A stretch of 64,000 nucleotides of DNA from Liolophura sinensis (GCF_032854445.1 NC_088295.1:63223249-63287248); one strand, 5' to 3'. Positions 13,531 to 27,299 are shown, counted from the first letter of the stretch. Notes: generated by a model from the sequence alone, not told the origin. Made by a program: numbers and translations.

Positions 13531-15029
13531 TTGTATGAAGAGTAGAAAAGTTACATATGTGGAGTGTAGATATACATCTTAGCAAGATCTGTTACGTGTT
13601 TTTGCAGTGGAGAAGTGCCGATGTATGACATGTGGGGTCCATTAAATCTACATCTCTCCACATAGTTAATAGGACGGACCAGCACGTGCGAAAAGGCTGG
13701 CCCCAAACCACAGGGCTGGGCTAACCATATGTACAATCTGTGTTGACACACACACAAGTACACATGTAAGTCGTGACGTTCTACAGCATAGCCCATCAGT
13801 CAAACAATATGTATACCTCATGTAAATCAAGAATTGTACAGTGACAAAAAGTACATTGTGGTTCCCTTCCCGTAACATCGCCGGCTTGATGGGACCCCTC
13901 CGCACGTCATAGTATTTGTCGGGCTGACACGCCGCATTGTTGCCAACGCGAGACACGGCTCCCTTGTGCGGCATACTGGGAAGTGAAAGTTAAGCAATGC
14001 CGCCATGGACCGACAAAACATTCTTTGAGAGGACAGACATTAAATACACCGATATTCACACATCCCACTCAGGATCGATCCTAAATTTTGCAAGCACAGG
14101 AAACATGTTTGACACAAACAAACCGACTGCGATTCAGGCGGTAGTCGTTAGTATTCTGGGCTAGAGAGAAGAGGGAGACTGCGCAATGACACCCTTCGTA
14201 GTGGCCAATGTACTGCGGAACACCGCCTGTGAAAACCCATCATGACGAACTAAGCGTTACCTTTGGTAATTAACATGAGGATTTGCAGAAAAACGTAGGA
14301 AAAGTTTCGTATGAAAAAAGAATTGTTCTTTTCCCTACAGTCGGTGTCGCATAGAGTGTATAATGTATAACTGTATGGTGAAATTTGTGGTTAAGTTTGA
14401 TGAAAATAATTTTTGTTCCACTTTTCAATTTCGCTGGCTCATTTAGATAAAGCGTTGTTCTCGTTGTTGTCGAAATGCCCCTGACAAACGAGGCCGCACA
14501 CTCGAATCCAGCTCTCCCGCGTATATAGTTCCCCTGCGGCTTTACCTACATTGCCAGGAACTTCGTAACGATCAATGGTATATTCTGGTGACATTCCTGC
14601 AAACTGTTTCAATGCTTTCTGTCAATAGGATTCCGTCCTATTTTCGTACTTCATATACTTTCTTAGTTCTTTGGTGATTTGTGTTAAACATCTTTTTGGG
14701 AATTGGCCTTGCGATTATAGACCTGGAACGTCCTATTGGTTGACGACTGGTATATGAATGTTTGTTTTAAAATCTGCAAGCAAAAAATGAACTTGCTTTG
14801 CTGATTATTTCAGGATCTCGTTTTTGGATATACATTTTGCGTAAACAGGGTTTTGGTTGGTTATACAGGATTTGCATAGAACCAAAGTGTGCTACCTTAG
14901 AAAGGCATTAGACTCAAGAATGTATATGTAAAGCCCATCAGGAATATATGGGCAAGAATCTCCGCCGGGAGAGGATATTTCAATGTTTTCTTATTTGGGG
15001 TGCAATAATACATACGCCGGCTGTCAAGG

Positions 15030-15125
15030 CTGAAGGAAAGTTGGTAGAAAACGGAAAACCGGAGAAAACCACCGCCTAGCACAAGTCACCTGACAAGCCT
15101 ACTGATTTGAAGCCGTAGCTGAACA
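15030..15125 (-). repeat. Ancient SINE body fragment
   Basis: It contains ggagaaaaccaccgcc and acaagcctactgatttgaagccg, matching the older body type also seen near 13370 and 34440. Confidence 0.4.
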
Positions 15126-16924
15126 AGGAGGATATGGATTGCAGCACGAGACCTATATGGGGAACATAACTGCTTGCCCGCTTTAAACAATGTCTGTCCA
15201 AGCGGTGTGGGTTTTTTTTTTTTGCTCTTTCCCATAATATGTCCATGTTTCTTTAGTTTTATGCTCGTAAAGCTTGCAACGAGGCAATTCACAATGGCTG
15301 CTATGTATGACATCAAAGAATGATGTGTTTTCTCACAGCTGATGTGTGTGGGAAATGTTGAGAAATGACGCCCATTGATGGGCGAGTGGCTCGCAAGAGT
15401 GACGTTTTTGTACAATAAGCCATGGACGATCTCCGATGAACCTAAAAAGTCGGTCGGTCAGGAAGTAAATATGCGCGTATAAAGCAACATAACGGTATGT
15501 ATACATGCCCTCTTATTCACGGAAAAGTGGAGGCATGAAACCCGTGCCAAGTTTAATAACATGCATCTTTGCAAATTAATACGTCCACCGTTAAATGTTT
15601 TCATTCTTTATTAGCATATTCATCATAAAATGACACATTTACTCAACGGCGAGTCACAAATCCAAATATAGGCACACACGACGTCTATAAAACAATCATA
15701 CAATATGCCTGCCGAATGAAAAAGTTGTAAATGACATGTGAATACTCCATACATGGTATATGCTCCAAAATGATACTTTCGGTTTATTTGTCCGGCGAAT
15801 GGCGGATGTGTTATATGGCAAATTGTACCGGCGTTCGGAATAGACATTTTTTTTATTTGATTGATGTTCGAGTTCTGCCACCCTGTAAACTATTCCACAT
15901 GCATGAAGGCGGATATCAGACACCTGACAAACCAGCAGGAGCTGGTTTCGAAAACGCCACACCTGCGCAGCATACACAAACGACGAACATGCATCACAAG
16001 AATGGGACAAAAAAATCAAACGATGATTAAGTACCGGTACTTCAAGCAATGTTTTTATCATATATATTTTTTACAAAGAACGGGCGATAACGATAGTCCG
16101 TATTTTTGAACCTTTGGGTGCTTTAAGTTTATTATATATTAAACGCAGATGAATGCAACGATTCGCGGGAAAGTTATTCGGTTAAATGTTTGATAAAGTA
16201 CGTATATTTGAGAACCTGTCATGTATTTCATGGCGGGAATGGTTGGTTTCTCTCACAAAGCAGGAATCGAAACTACAAAACACACCTGCATGTGAAAACC
16301 TTTATCATATAAATAATAGACTTCTGTCGGATTACTATCTTCTCTCGTTCGAACTGTTCTCTCACCTGGATTGATTTTTTGATAGCGGTCTCAGCAAAAG
16401 GTCCTCAGCAAACCACCTTACTTGGCAGGTGCGATCGATTTCCCGTTAGTACGAGAACGGCACTGTACAGTGTTTCGTAGCTGTTCCAGCGTTTTTACTT
16501 TTGTACGCTATGTTTTATGGTTGTTGTTTTAACTTGGATTCTGGATTCTTTCTCTTTCTCCTTTCTCTTTCCCACAGCAGATTGCTGTCATAGCCAGCCA
16601 CCCGAGGTCTAGAGACGTAGTATCTATATGCAGCTTCAGATATAGTTTCAGCACCTTATAAGACGTCGATATACGAAATGTAAAGATACATATGCATAAT
16701 GTTGCCTCCACCCCTTCAGCGCCCACCGTCTGGGATTTTCGGCCACCCATGTACATCATTTTTCATCCAAAGTTAAGAATGCACTTAAGATTTGTATTAC
16801 TTGCTTTTCAAATCTGGTTTTATTGTATTTTGTGTTTGTTTTGTGCTTAACAATGATATAATATATCATGACACAACGCTGTCGCAAAATTTTGCAGACC
16901 CGTATCATTGTACATGAAGTTTAT

Positions 16925-17457
16925 TTCACTGCCTCGCTCACTTCAATACTTAAATCCTAGCGCCTCAGCTATTCACATGGAGTATACTTACACCAGCTCA
17001 TTGTTCATGTGTCTATAGTGCTGCCTCACTCACGTCAGTCCTTAAATCCTAGCGCCTCAGCCATTCACATGGAGCATACTTACACCAGCTCATTGTTCGT
17101 GTGTTTATAGTGCTGCCTCACTCATGCCAGTCCTTAAATCCTAGCGCCTCAGCCATTCACATGGAGTATACTTACACCAGCCCATTGTTCATGTGTTTAT
17201 AGTGCTGCCTCACTCATGTCAGTCCTTAAATCCTAGCGCCTCAGCCATTCACATGGAGTATACTTACACCAGCCCATTGTTCATGTGTTTATAGTGCTGC
17301 CTCACTCATGTCAGTCCTTAAATCCTAGCGCCTCAGCCATTCACATGGAGTATACTTACACCAGCCCATTGTTCATGTGTTTATAGTGCTGCCTCACTCA
17401 TGTCAGTCCTTAAATCCTAGCGCCTCAGCCATTCACATGGAGTATACTTACACCAGC
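16925..17457. repeat. 92-bp minisatellite, about 5.8 copies
   Basis: The motif attcacatgg recurs at 16971, 17063, 17155, 17247, 17339 and 17431, an exact 92-base period. The inner copies are almost identical and the first is the most diverged. The period is not a multiple of three, so it is not a coding repeat. Confidence 0.95.
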
Positions 17458-18097
17458 TCGGCTGATACTTACCCGGAGTTATTGCCTTACGCTGAACACC
17501 AAGCCCCTCAAAACCCCAAGGTTTGGCTTAACTCGACGGTATCCTTCTGTTCACACGAGGTAAATTTTGTCAGTTTCAAGTCAGTCTTGGGATGTGGGTT
17601 ATTTGTTCTCAATGATATACCATTTCCCGCGCAGTGTCGGGCCCAAGCTGAAATGGCGATTCTTCTCTTGCAGTATGTGAATAGTACTACATTACCCGCT
17701 TGCCCACAAAAACGTCGTTAAAGTAGGATTCCCAACTCATGGCTACATATCTGACAAAAAGCGGTGAACATTTGTCAGTAATTAAACCCGCGGTAAAAGC
17801 GGTATGTATACACACCTACATAGGTTTCTGATTTCTGGGCTATGCAAGGAACCTTAATTTCCGGCTTAAAGCAATTAGCGTACAATCTGTGTTCTACCTT
17901 ATTGTTCATTCCTTCCTCTGCTGCAAACGATTTGCATACGTAAATTTGTGACGTTGCACTCATGCGTGCTATAATATAGAACAATACATCTTGGACCCGA
18001 GCCGCCATTGCGTGGAAAAACGTATCTCACGGTATGCTTCCCTGTGCTGTTCACCCTATATATAAACGATTAATGAGCACTCCATGTGGTGACTTGC

Positions 18098-18437
18098 CGG
18101 TCTCACCCTGGTCATAAAGCACGGCGTCTAGACATTTTATGGCACCTCTTCGCGAGGTTACGAAGCTNNNNNNNNNNNNNNNNNNNNNNNNNNNNNNNNN
18201 NNNNNNNNNNNNNNNNNNNNNNNNNNNNNNNNNNNNNNNNNNNNNNNNNNNNNNNNNNNNNNNNNNNNNNNNNNNNNNNNNNNNNNNNNNNNNNNNNNNN
18301 NNNNNNNNNNNNNNNNNNNNNNNNNNNNNNNNNNNNNNNNNNNNNNNNNNNNNNNNNNNNNNNNNNNCGGTCTCACCCTGGTCATAAAGCACGGCGTCTA
18401 GACATTTTATGGCACCTCTTCGCGAGGTTACGAAGCT
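18098..18437. other. 200-N assembly gap with identical flanks
   Basis: 18168-18367 is exactly 200 N. The 70 bases before it (18098-18167) and after it (18368-18437) are identical. Contig ends that overlap but were not merged best explain this, so the gap is probably not real sequence. Confidence 0.93.
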
Positions 18438-19003
18438 CGCCCAAGGTATGCGCAACTTGGCAAACCTACTGTTTTGTGCAAAGGTAATTGCCGTTATCCG
18501 CCTGGGGGAGGGGCACCTACCCCATAATCGGGTTAAAGTACGTGATAAGGTTGTTCAAGACGATGTTATTGTCGCACAGTCTAACAACAGTCGTAACACG
18601 GTTTTATTGCTAAGGTTTACGTCCACTTGTGACTCAGTTTAGACACACGGCATATTATCCCGACATAAAGCTACCGTATTGATCCTCTATAGAGTGTTAG
18701 TCTTGGTAATACCAGTAATTGCTGCCGAGGTATTGTGGAGAAACATGGAACATATGTTTTGTGCGCTGTACTCATTTGTTTAACTGAAATAACTAACTTA
18801 ACGCACCAAGCCCATTTGGGTTACTTTCAGGAACACCAATCCATTCATTTGTATATGCAGAAAATAATGTGTTGAATCAGTGCCAAAACATATCACACAT
18901 AACACATATACTGACAATGCAAAGAACCAATAAAACCTTTCTCTTATGACAAAATTAAAATCTTGAATGGCTTCATAAATTATTCAAAGCGCGACCTATA
19001 TGA

Positions 19004-19151
19004 TTATTTCTTTCTTTGGTGTGTTACGCCGTAATCGAGAATATTTCACTTATACGACGGCGGCCAGCATAATGGTGGGAGGAAACCGGGCAGGGTCCGG
19101 GGGAAACCCAGGAGAATCCGCAGGTTGCTGTCTGACCTTTCCACTTATGCA
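19004..19151 (-). repeat. 5'-truncated SINE with target-site duplication
   Basis: Central domain and 3' end in minus orientation (gtgttacgccgtaatcgag). Ten-base duplication ACCTATATGA at 18994-19003 and 19152-19161. Confidence 0.85.
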
Positions 19152-19161
19152 ACCTATATGA

Positions 19162-22100
19162 GAAAGTCTCGAAAAACTGAAATAACAATTTTTTTGTTCA
19201 AATTTCAGGCCGTGGGGAACAAGGTTTTAATTAAGGTAGAGCTATTTTTCTTACAGAGAATGGAATTAAGAAAATGGGTATATAACAATTTAATTCAGTA
19301 TCAAGAAATAAAGCATTTTTAAAAAGCAGTTGTCGAACGTTACACCAAGAAATATGGTAGGATGAAAAACTATTACCACATGGTCATAGAGAATAAATAC
19401 ACCATGGCATACGTGGTGAACACAACAGTGTAGAACATACGGAGAAATGGGACAGTGTGAAAGATTACAGCATAGAACCAGAGAAGCGATTACAATGTGA
19501 ACAGTTGGGAAACGGTCTCCTGTAACCGGTGAAACCCGACCTCTTGTGAATTTATCTCAGTTAGGATTTTATTCTTACTGTTCATGTTAATGCTTAAGAG
19601 GGTGGCAACATTAATTGCCCCTAGCACCGTGGATTAAGCAGAATGAAGATGAAGTATTCGCTCAGTGTAAAAGCATTCCTAACAGGGAAGAAAGTTAGTG
19701 GGAGTAGCATTATATTTCATCCGCAGTTCGACCAGGTAATGGAACATAATCAAGGAACTGTCACGGTTTGCACCAGAAAGATGGGAGACAAAGCAAATCA
19801 AAATAGGCCTACGGGACGAAGCTTGGTGATGATTTAAGACAAAACCATAAATTGGAGAATTGGAAAAATTTAGTCTCATGAAATGAGACGTGAATGAAGC
19901 TGAAACTCGGTCAATGCGCAAGTCATCGTTGGGCGCGTGCTTTACTGCGATGTTCTGGTTTGGTCTGAGCTTCCGTACGCAATCGTCGCACGGTCGTGGG
20001 GTAGAAACAGTGGTCACAAATCATTGAAATGGCGATTATCGGTTACTGAGCTGAAGCCGTTTTGTTCGGAGAACCGAGTTAAGAGTGTGTGGAGGGACGG
20101 GAGGAGCCATTCTCACGTTAATTTAACCAGCGCCGTCTTTCTCGTCCGGGGCTATAGTGGGGTCAAGCAATAGGGTATCGCCGGATATCAATTGCCCCTC
20201 GTGCGTGAAGAGTAGAGCGGACTCCCTGCTGCATAAACCCCATAACGAGGGCAAGGTTTGAAGGGCCATAGCTCATGAGACATCCCTGAGGGACTTTGTA
20301 CCATCCATAGGGTGTCCACCACGCCACTTATGTGGGGACTGTAGGTCGAGTGTACTACGGGACACGTAAAGCACTTTCATGCCGACCCTGTTACCAACTT
20401 TAGAATCTGCGCAGCTTGAAATAGTCGGCTGAAGAGTTGAAGGCATCTTAAGTGTGAAGAACAATATGCAAATCGTTTGATGTTTTAGATCTGGGATATT
20501 TTCGTGTAGACCTGTAGGTTTTTGTACAGAACAAGAAGAAGATGGACGAGAACGGCATTAATTTCTTCTGAAGAATTCTCAAATGTTGTCTTTAAAATGA
20601 GCGTCTAGTCGGTATACGTTTCCGGTGGATAATTTATCAAACTCAACCAGGAGGCTAAACACGCCACAGAGATATGAACGACTATACCATGCCCTCGAAT
20701 ATTGGTGGTAAACTATAATTATAGATAAATTCAACATCCACATTGACTAATATAATGTCTTTGGCCAAATCTTAGTTTGTATCCCTGTTTGTGATCATGT
20801 CCAGTTTGAACCCGAGTGCGATATAGTTTGTACAACCCATGAAAGAATCCACGCAAAAGTCACATAAGGGCGTCATCATGTGGTTTGGGACACGTTGTCG
20901 TGGTAAAATACCCAGAGCAGTTATATGTTTTGTTTGCATAATTTGGCGCAAACTTTGCAGATGCAAACGCCATGATGGTCATGAATTCCTGTCCATGTCA
21001 AAATGGCGCCTAGAGCCCAGATATGGACTGTAGAATAGAGTCCAGATATGGACTGTAGAATAGGGGCGGGCGGATTCCTTATGGACTGGTCTTTGCACTC
21101 ATTGTTTTCCTGTAGCGGACAGGTCCCTTTCTTGTCCAGGGAGTGATAAATCAAACTGTCCTTGTTATAAATGGTCTATAGCCTCGGAGTGTTCGGTCTC
21201 TACGCTTGTCTTCTCACACTGTCATCTCCTCTTCCCCTTGAATGCGTCAACCCATGTGTCCAGTATTTACCACATGTCTTGCTAATGTCTCCTTTTGTGG
21301 TGAAGAAGTGTTACCAGAATCATGGAACAGTGGTGGGCGGTATCAATAAATCAGAACCGAATATATAGCCATGGCACTTTTTCTTCCTATGTACACTGTT
21401 ATTTATAGTTTGTTTTATTTGTACATAGACTATTTGGACAGACTCTCTGCTACCTACACGATATGAAATATGTAAGGCTTCTTTATTTGGGAAAAAAGTG
21501 AACAAACCAAAGTCAAAGTTTGCAATAATATGATTATACGAACATGGACTAACACTCACAACGGATTTGGGAAGTGTTCTTATTAGTATAAACTTTACTA
21601 TAAAATAAGGATGATACTGTGTGTCTATGCATGTATATGCAAACTGGCCCGCACGAATTTATTTTAACAGGGACTATGAAGACGACAACATGTTTGGATC
21701 TATATAGTGAAGATAATATTTGAGACCAGACAAGCGTCGAGAGGTCACAGAAGGTACACATGCCTGGGTTTTGGTCAAGCGTCCACTAACTCAACATGAT
21801 AAGTCCAGAGCCGGTATAATCCCTATTAAGCGTTGAGACTATAGGCGGCATCTGACGAGGGTGAGAAGGGCAATGGGTTCAGAGAACTGGAGTAATTTGA
21901 CATTAAGAAATCCATCCCTTCGGTCAGTCAGATAACTATCTGCAAGGGTTAAGATTGCTCGGTTCCCTATCCATCATTTTTGCCCGGTGCCCCGCCCTTG
22001 GGCCGAAGGATGGACCACAACTCCGCCCCGTTTCCTTGCTCGAATGCTGCGGCATCCCTTCATGTGCCCGATCTCGATTCGCCTCATACATATATACAGT

Positions 22101-22309
22101 AGCTTACGACTTGACGTGACGCTCCACTGAGCGTTTTTTTGGAAGGAATGTCCTTCTAGACAGTATATAGGGTGTCTAGTTATACATTAAACAGCAATTC
22201 GGTACATTACAACCAATTATCGCACAGTTTACATTAGGATTATCACAGAGGCCTATGTGTGTGTAACGACGCTAGGTATTCCACACTCCACACTAACAAA
22301 CGTTAGCTC
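19162..22309. other. Intergenic, nothing recognised
   Basis: No repeat family or coding signature apart from the small tandem duplication at 21015. Confidence 0.55.
21015..21064. repeat. 25-bp tandem duplication
   Basis: ccagatatggactgtagaat occurs twice in immediate succession. Confidence 0.85.
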
Positions 22310-22440
<131 letters not shown>

Positions 22441-22904
22441 CAGCTCCGCTCGGCCGGGACAACTTGCCCTGCGGCCTGTTAATTCATTTTAATTAGTTCT
22501 TAGCCGTAGAAGGTCATTAAAAATACCAAATTGCAGTCAGTGATAACGCCGTCAGCCTTTTATCTCCAAAAACCTGTGTCATATTTACTCTCAGTGTCCT
22601 TTTGTTGTCTGACTGCATTAGCCGGTCTTCAATGCATGAGGTGAACTATTAAATCGACTCACAACATGTCACAAGAACGCTTAGAAACAACAAGCGGGAC
22701 TCGCGTGTAGGCCTGTCCATGGAACAGCATCAGGAATTGTTGTCATTTTGTCATCGAACTAATCAGTCATTGACAAATTTTGCTTTTTGCTCCATGCATG
22801 TTAACTAGATGTGCTCTTCTACATACATTGTCTGACTATACTTATTTTGCCTACAATCGTGGTTTTCCCCTGTTGCGCAACGTCATATAAGTAATATTGT
22901 TAAG

Positions 22905-22961
22905 CGAAGCCTAAAACATCAATCAAGTAAGGAGACAAATAAATAAATAAATAAATAAATG
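22905..22961 (+). repeat. SINE 3'-end remnant with (AAAT)n tail
   Basis: cctaaaacatcaatcaag followed by aaataaataaataaat resembles the last bases and tail of the SINE; nothing more of it remains. A degenerate ATGG-rich stretch follows (22980-23080). Confidence 0.5.
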
Positions 22962-23778
22962 TGTGATCTCACAAATGATTGATATGATGGATGACATGAT
23001 GGTTGAGGCGATGGCTGATACAATGGATGAAGTAATGGCTGGGATGAGGCATGGTTGATGGTTGCTGTTATGGTTGATCCGTACACATCAACACATGCAA
23101 CCTGTATAAGCTGACGAGGAGATTCATCTTATATACTTGATGTGTACGTCTGTATCGCCTGGCCGACCGTCGACTTCCAGCCAGCAGCGCGTACGACTAG
23201 TCCGTAAAGGTTATAAACCTTGGAGTTATGAAGATGTCTAAGGTAACTCATAAACGTGCCCCTATCTGCACATTTCCTCCTGAGATTCGCCTTTTAACAC
23301 ATGTTTAACCGTCGGGTAATTGGCCTCGGACAAATAAGCGGACTGTAAAACTACTCACGAAGCACCCGTCCTATCTCATAGCCAAAGGAACACCTACAAA
23401 ACACACTCTGCCCTATTCGATTACCGTCGGACGTTTATGACATTTTAACAATGACGGAGCCTCAAGCTTTAAAAGACAGCTTATGTCGGGCTGTTTATTT
23501 TTTTATTATCGTAGTGAAATATAAAATAAGAACCTGACACTCATCCGGGTAATACTTTCTTTACAGCCCAGAAGGTAACAAGAAGCCATTTAATTTTTTC
23601 CGCCCCAGTGGCTTCCGAAAAACGACCAACAGGCCAAGCGTGTAACTTCTACTGTTGGTATGTCTTAAATTGTAATCCTGAAATTAAGGACAAAAGTTCA
23701 TTGAAGTTTTCTTGAATATTTTTTTGAATATATATTTATATATTATACAAGATCTACATTATTCCAATTTCATTCCAA

Positions 23779-24168
23779 ATATATACGTTAGACTGTAGTA
23801 CTTAACATTCATACAAGATTTGCATGATTTCCGTGATACTATAATGCATTATAGAAAATCGGAAGCCTTGTTTACTAGTTTTCATTCAGAAACAAAATAA
23901 AGTAGCTTATTAAAATCTCTATATTTAAAAAAATGAAAGGAGTACATTTTGTTAACTATGATATATGCCGCTTTTATGCGTACAATGGAACCGATATGCG
24001 GACAACAAGAAACCATGTCTAATCATCAGGGTTTATTAAAGGTTAAAAGAATGTTTAATTTGTCTTTTATTTTCTTTGTGAACTTGTTCTTTGATATTCT
24101 GTTTTATTAACAGGTATATATACGTTAGACTGTAGTACTTAAGATTCATACAAGATTTGCATGATTTC
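23779..24168. repeat. Pair of 51-bp direct repeats about 335 bp apart
   Basis: tatatacgttagactgtagt ... cattcatacaagatttgcat ... gatttc occurs at about 23779-23830 and 24115-24167 with one or two differences. A more diverged relative of its right half lies at about 23744. Confidence 0.85.
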
Positions 24169-24213
24169 AAACTCATGCATCCAACCAAACAGTGGCTTAG
24201 TGCATGTCACTGG

Positions 24214-24500
24214 CCGGGCCCGATAGCACAGCTGGTAGAGGGTCCGCGTCGGGTACGGTAGATCCAGGGTCAATCATGGGTTGGGTCACACCTAAGACCT
24301 TAAAAAAGAGGAAGTTGTAACTTTCTCGCTTGGCGTTCAGCATGAAGGGGATAGTGCAACGACTGGTTGACCGGTATGAGCATAACGGCTTACTTGCCTT
24401 CGGTAAGTCGTCTGAGTGAAGCCGCACGAGTAAAAGAGCGGTTGTAGCTAGGACCGAGGATCCATGGCTTTGGATTTGGCATGTCGGACGTAATTGAGCA
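24214..24500 (+). repeat. Second tRNA-derived SINE family (family B), tRNA-Pro-like head
   Basis: The head reads gatagcacagctggtagagg (A-box) and then a decayed B-box (agggtcaatcatgg), with a loop similar to tRNA-Pro. The body follows with ttgtaactttctcgcttggc and acgactggttgaccggtatg. The tRNA fold is degenerate and it sits in front of a SINE body, so it is not called as a tRNA gene. Confidence 0.7.
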
Positions 24501-25079
24501 GGTTCACGCAATATCAGTGAATTCATATGTTGATTCTCATAATCTGCTAAACTTCTCAGTTTGCACGGGACTATCGATATAATAGGTAATTGAGTATTTT
24601 AAGATTACAAAGAAAGGTGTAGCATTAGCAGTTACAGGTCACGGTTCCACCTCGAACCTGTGCACACCAAAACCTTTATATCTGCGCATGGCTTCTGTGA
24701 TAAGCCAGCCCGGTGTAAAGCGCATATGTGTAGGGAGGCCTGGCGCTGGTGATGCTTGTTGGGGGTTTGTTGGGGAGCTGTGGCTTTATAGGCGTGGAAT
24801 GCCATGTTACAATACAATTACACAATACAATACCCTTAGTGTAGCAGTAGCATACGTAGGTCTGTTATGGAACATGACTGCATCTAATACATGTAATTAA
24901 AGAAAAGCAATATTCTGCTTGTTGCATGTTTAGTTTATATAGACTAACGAGAGGCTCAAATTGTAATGTAACACTAAAAATGAGCCGATTTTTTTTCCAG
25001 CAGTACTGTACATTATTTTGCACAACAATGCCTCTAACCCATCAGAATAGAGCGCGCTATTGAGATTAAGGTTATTAAG

Positions 25080-25320
25080 GCATGGCATCCGACAATATTT
25101 TATCGACGCCGGAAACCCCAACTGTCCGCATCTTTCCGTTCTTGGAGACGATTCCTGCGAGAGGCCACTCCGGTGCCGGAAAGCCAGCACCGCCATTTAC
25201 TCGCTGGCTCCTCGATAAATCAGCAGCGTGCAAGGCCGGGTTGATTCCTGATAACGCTTCGTAACCTCTTAAATTATCACCACGTCTACCCCTTCCACGG
25301 CGTGCCACTGTCGAAACAAG
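25080..25320. other. CpG-containing, repeat-free block; possible conserved element
   Basis: Higher G+C than its flanks and open on both strands (+ 25082-25264, 60 codons from an ATG in aaggcATGG; - 25323-25075). Neither translation is recognisable. Its compact, complex composition would fit a conserved non-coding element or an isolated exon. Confidence 0.25.
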
Positions 25321-25444
25321 CACTTAAGAAAACGCCAGATATATTTTCTTTCTGCACGTATTTTTGTAAGTATAGGCCTAGTCGGTCGTCACTGGCGTGG
25401 TATACCAATATGTTCCTTAGTGCACCTGCATAAATCTAGGCTTA

Positions 25445-25584
25445 GTTGTTCAAAAGTGTATTACCAGTTAGGCCAGGTGATAACTTTAGTCTGGACTAAA
25501 CTTTAAGTGCCATTAGTTTTGTATTAGGCCAAGAATGGTATTAACGTTTAAGCCTGGCTTAGCTTTAATACACTTTTGAGCAAC
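25445..25584. mobile_element. MITE-like foldback element
   Basis: Terminal inverted repeats gttgttcaaaagtgtatta (left) and its near-complement taatacacttttgagcaac (right), with weaker complementarity continuing inward (ggccaggtgataac / agcctggctta). About 140 bp with no coding capacity, consistent with a non-autonomous DNA transposon. No clear target-site duplication was identified. Confidence 0.55.
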
Positions 25585-27030
25585 AGGCCCCCGTATACTA
25601 TGGGACATATTTTGATGACATGATGTAGAGGATGCTATATACGTCTTTTACTATATTGTATGCCTGCATAAACCAGAATTCTGCTGGAGGACTTTGCATT
25701 CCCGAGGCCTGGTCTTTTCACGTTGTTTTACTCACTTACTTATTCACCCAACTTTTCACGTTGTTTTAATGTGATTGTATGTTAAATATGATGACAACAC
25801 AACATTTCCAGTAATTCTAGACCAGCGACCTTAATAAATTGCAATTAACATCACCGCATTTTTTTTACCTAGTTCTGCTTAAACCATGAGGCTATAAGGG
25901 ACGTGTAAATTGACGTGTTGCATTTACATGTAAAGTTTTAAAATGAACCTAAATATTTTTAAACTGCATCGATCTTGTGGCCAGATCCTGTGCACAGTCA
26001 TAACAACAAATGTTACATGCATAATGGCCAGTCGTTTTATAGGTTAGTGAGAGTTTTGTTCACAGGTGATCTTTTCGGTATTTCTGTTCAGAAATGACGT
26101 CTTTCATTTTTAAACCCTAAAAAATTATTTCTGGGGGAGAAAACGCGTACAAAAGTAAATGTGTAGTGAAATTGGCACCAGACCTACATTCGAATAAATA
26201 AAAAATTCAAACTAAAACCATTAAAATTCAATCTATTACATTTATTTCATCAACGATGTCAATTTGTCAATGAATAACGCATCACGTGACTGTCACCTTG
26301 GATAAGAGATGTATGTGAAGAGAAGCTTTAGAGTAAAGTGCATGGCACTGCTTACATGGAATTACATTCATGGAGCGCATGCGTTTTTTGTTATATCCAC
26401 TCAAAAGAGGTCCTCATAAAATAGTCACATTTGCTTGTAAATCACTGGCAAAAACAATTTTGCGGCCTTTACTTCACTGAATATCCGCGCACGCGCGATT
26501 CAGTATAGTCCACGTACAGCGTCACTCGGTTTTTTTTTTTTAAATCCAGTATAATAATAAATGGTCAATTTTGAATCAATGGAATGGTTGACCGTCTCAA
26601 ATTACTACATAGTGCCTATAAATACAATTCATTGCGGCATATACATGTTAGCATAGAATTTAAAATACAAATGACAATCTGTTTTGTATCATAGATTTTA
26701 ATTTTCACCCATTTGATTACATGCACCTGGAAGTGACATTCTTTTGACATAGTTGGATCCATAATGTTTTTGTATTCAGTTTCCCAGCTAAAAAAAATGG
26801 GGACTCCAATCGACTTGATGTCATCCATAAACATGGTGAGGCTTTCTTGATGTACATCAAAGTCAGTTACACACGTCATTTGCATATCTGTGGTATTTTG
26901 TGCAGACATATTTTAATGCATGCAAGTATACCTACATATGCCAAATCGACTAGTATGTATTCAGCAGACCATACCCTCTTCGGTATTGCTAGTGGGAAAA
27001 TATCCACGGCTCTCTCATAAACTAGACGTT

Positions 27031-27288
27031 AATTTATTTATCTGATTGGTGTTTTACTCCGTACTCAAGAATACTCAACTTATACGACGGCGGCCAGCAT
27101 TATGGTGGAAGGAAACCGGGCACAGCCTGGGAGAAACCATTCGCAGGCTGCTACCGGAATTCCCACTTACGGCCGGAGAGGAAATCAGCATGAGCTGGAC
27201 TTGAACTCATAGCGACCGCATTGGTGAGAGGCATTGGTGGGTTATTACGCTTCTCCAGCGCCCTAACCAACTGAGTCACGGAGACCCC
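27031..27288 (-). repeat. Full-length SINE, diverged
   Basis: All parts are present in minus orientation, from aatttatttatctgattgg to the tRNA head (aaccaactgagtcacggag). No clean target-site duplication was found. A C-rich run follows. Confidence 0.85.
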
Positions 27289-27299
27289 TCCCCCTCCCC

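Larger units (their letters stand above)
11481..16924. other. Intergenic, SINE fragments only
   Basis: Apart from the SINE pieces listed separately and a weak SINE-tail-like piece at 15848-15875, I see only short overlapping open frames (for example 13551-14021 on the minus strand) without coding character. Confidence 0.55.

Noticed and set aside
18051-18642. Open frames spanning the N gap
   Set aside because: They exist only because N is translated as X, and their ends repeat the same duplicated 70 bases.
24214-24290. tRNA-Pro-like sequence
   Set aside because: The A- and B-box are recognisable, but the fold is degraded and it leads into a SINE body shared with other copies, so it is a SINE head and not a tRNA gene.
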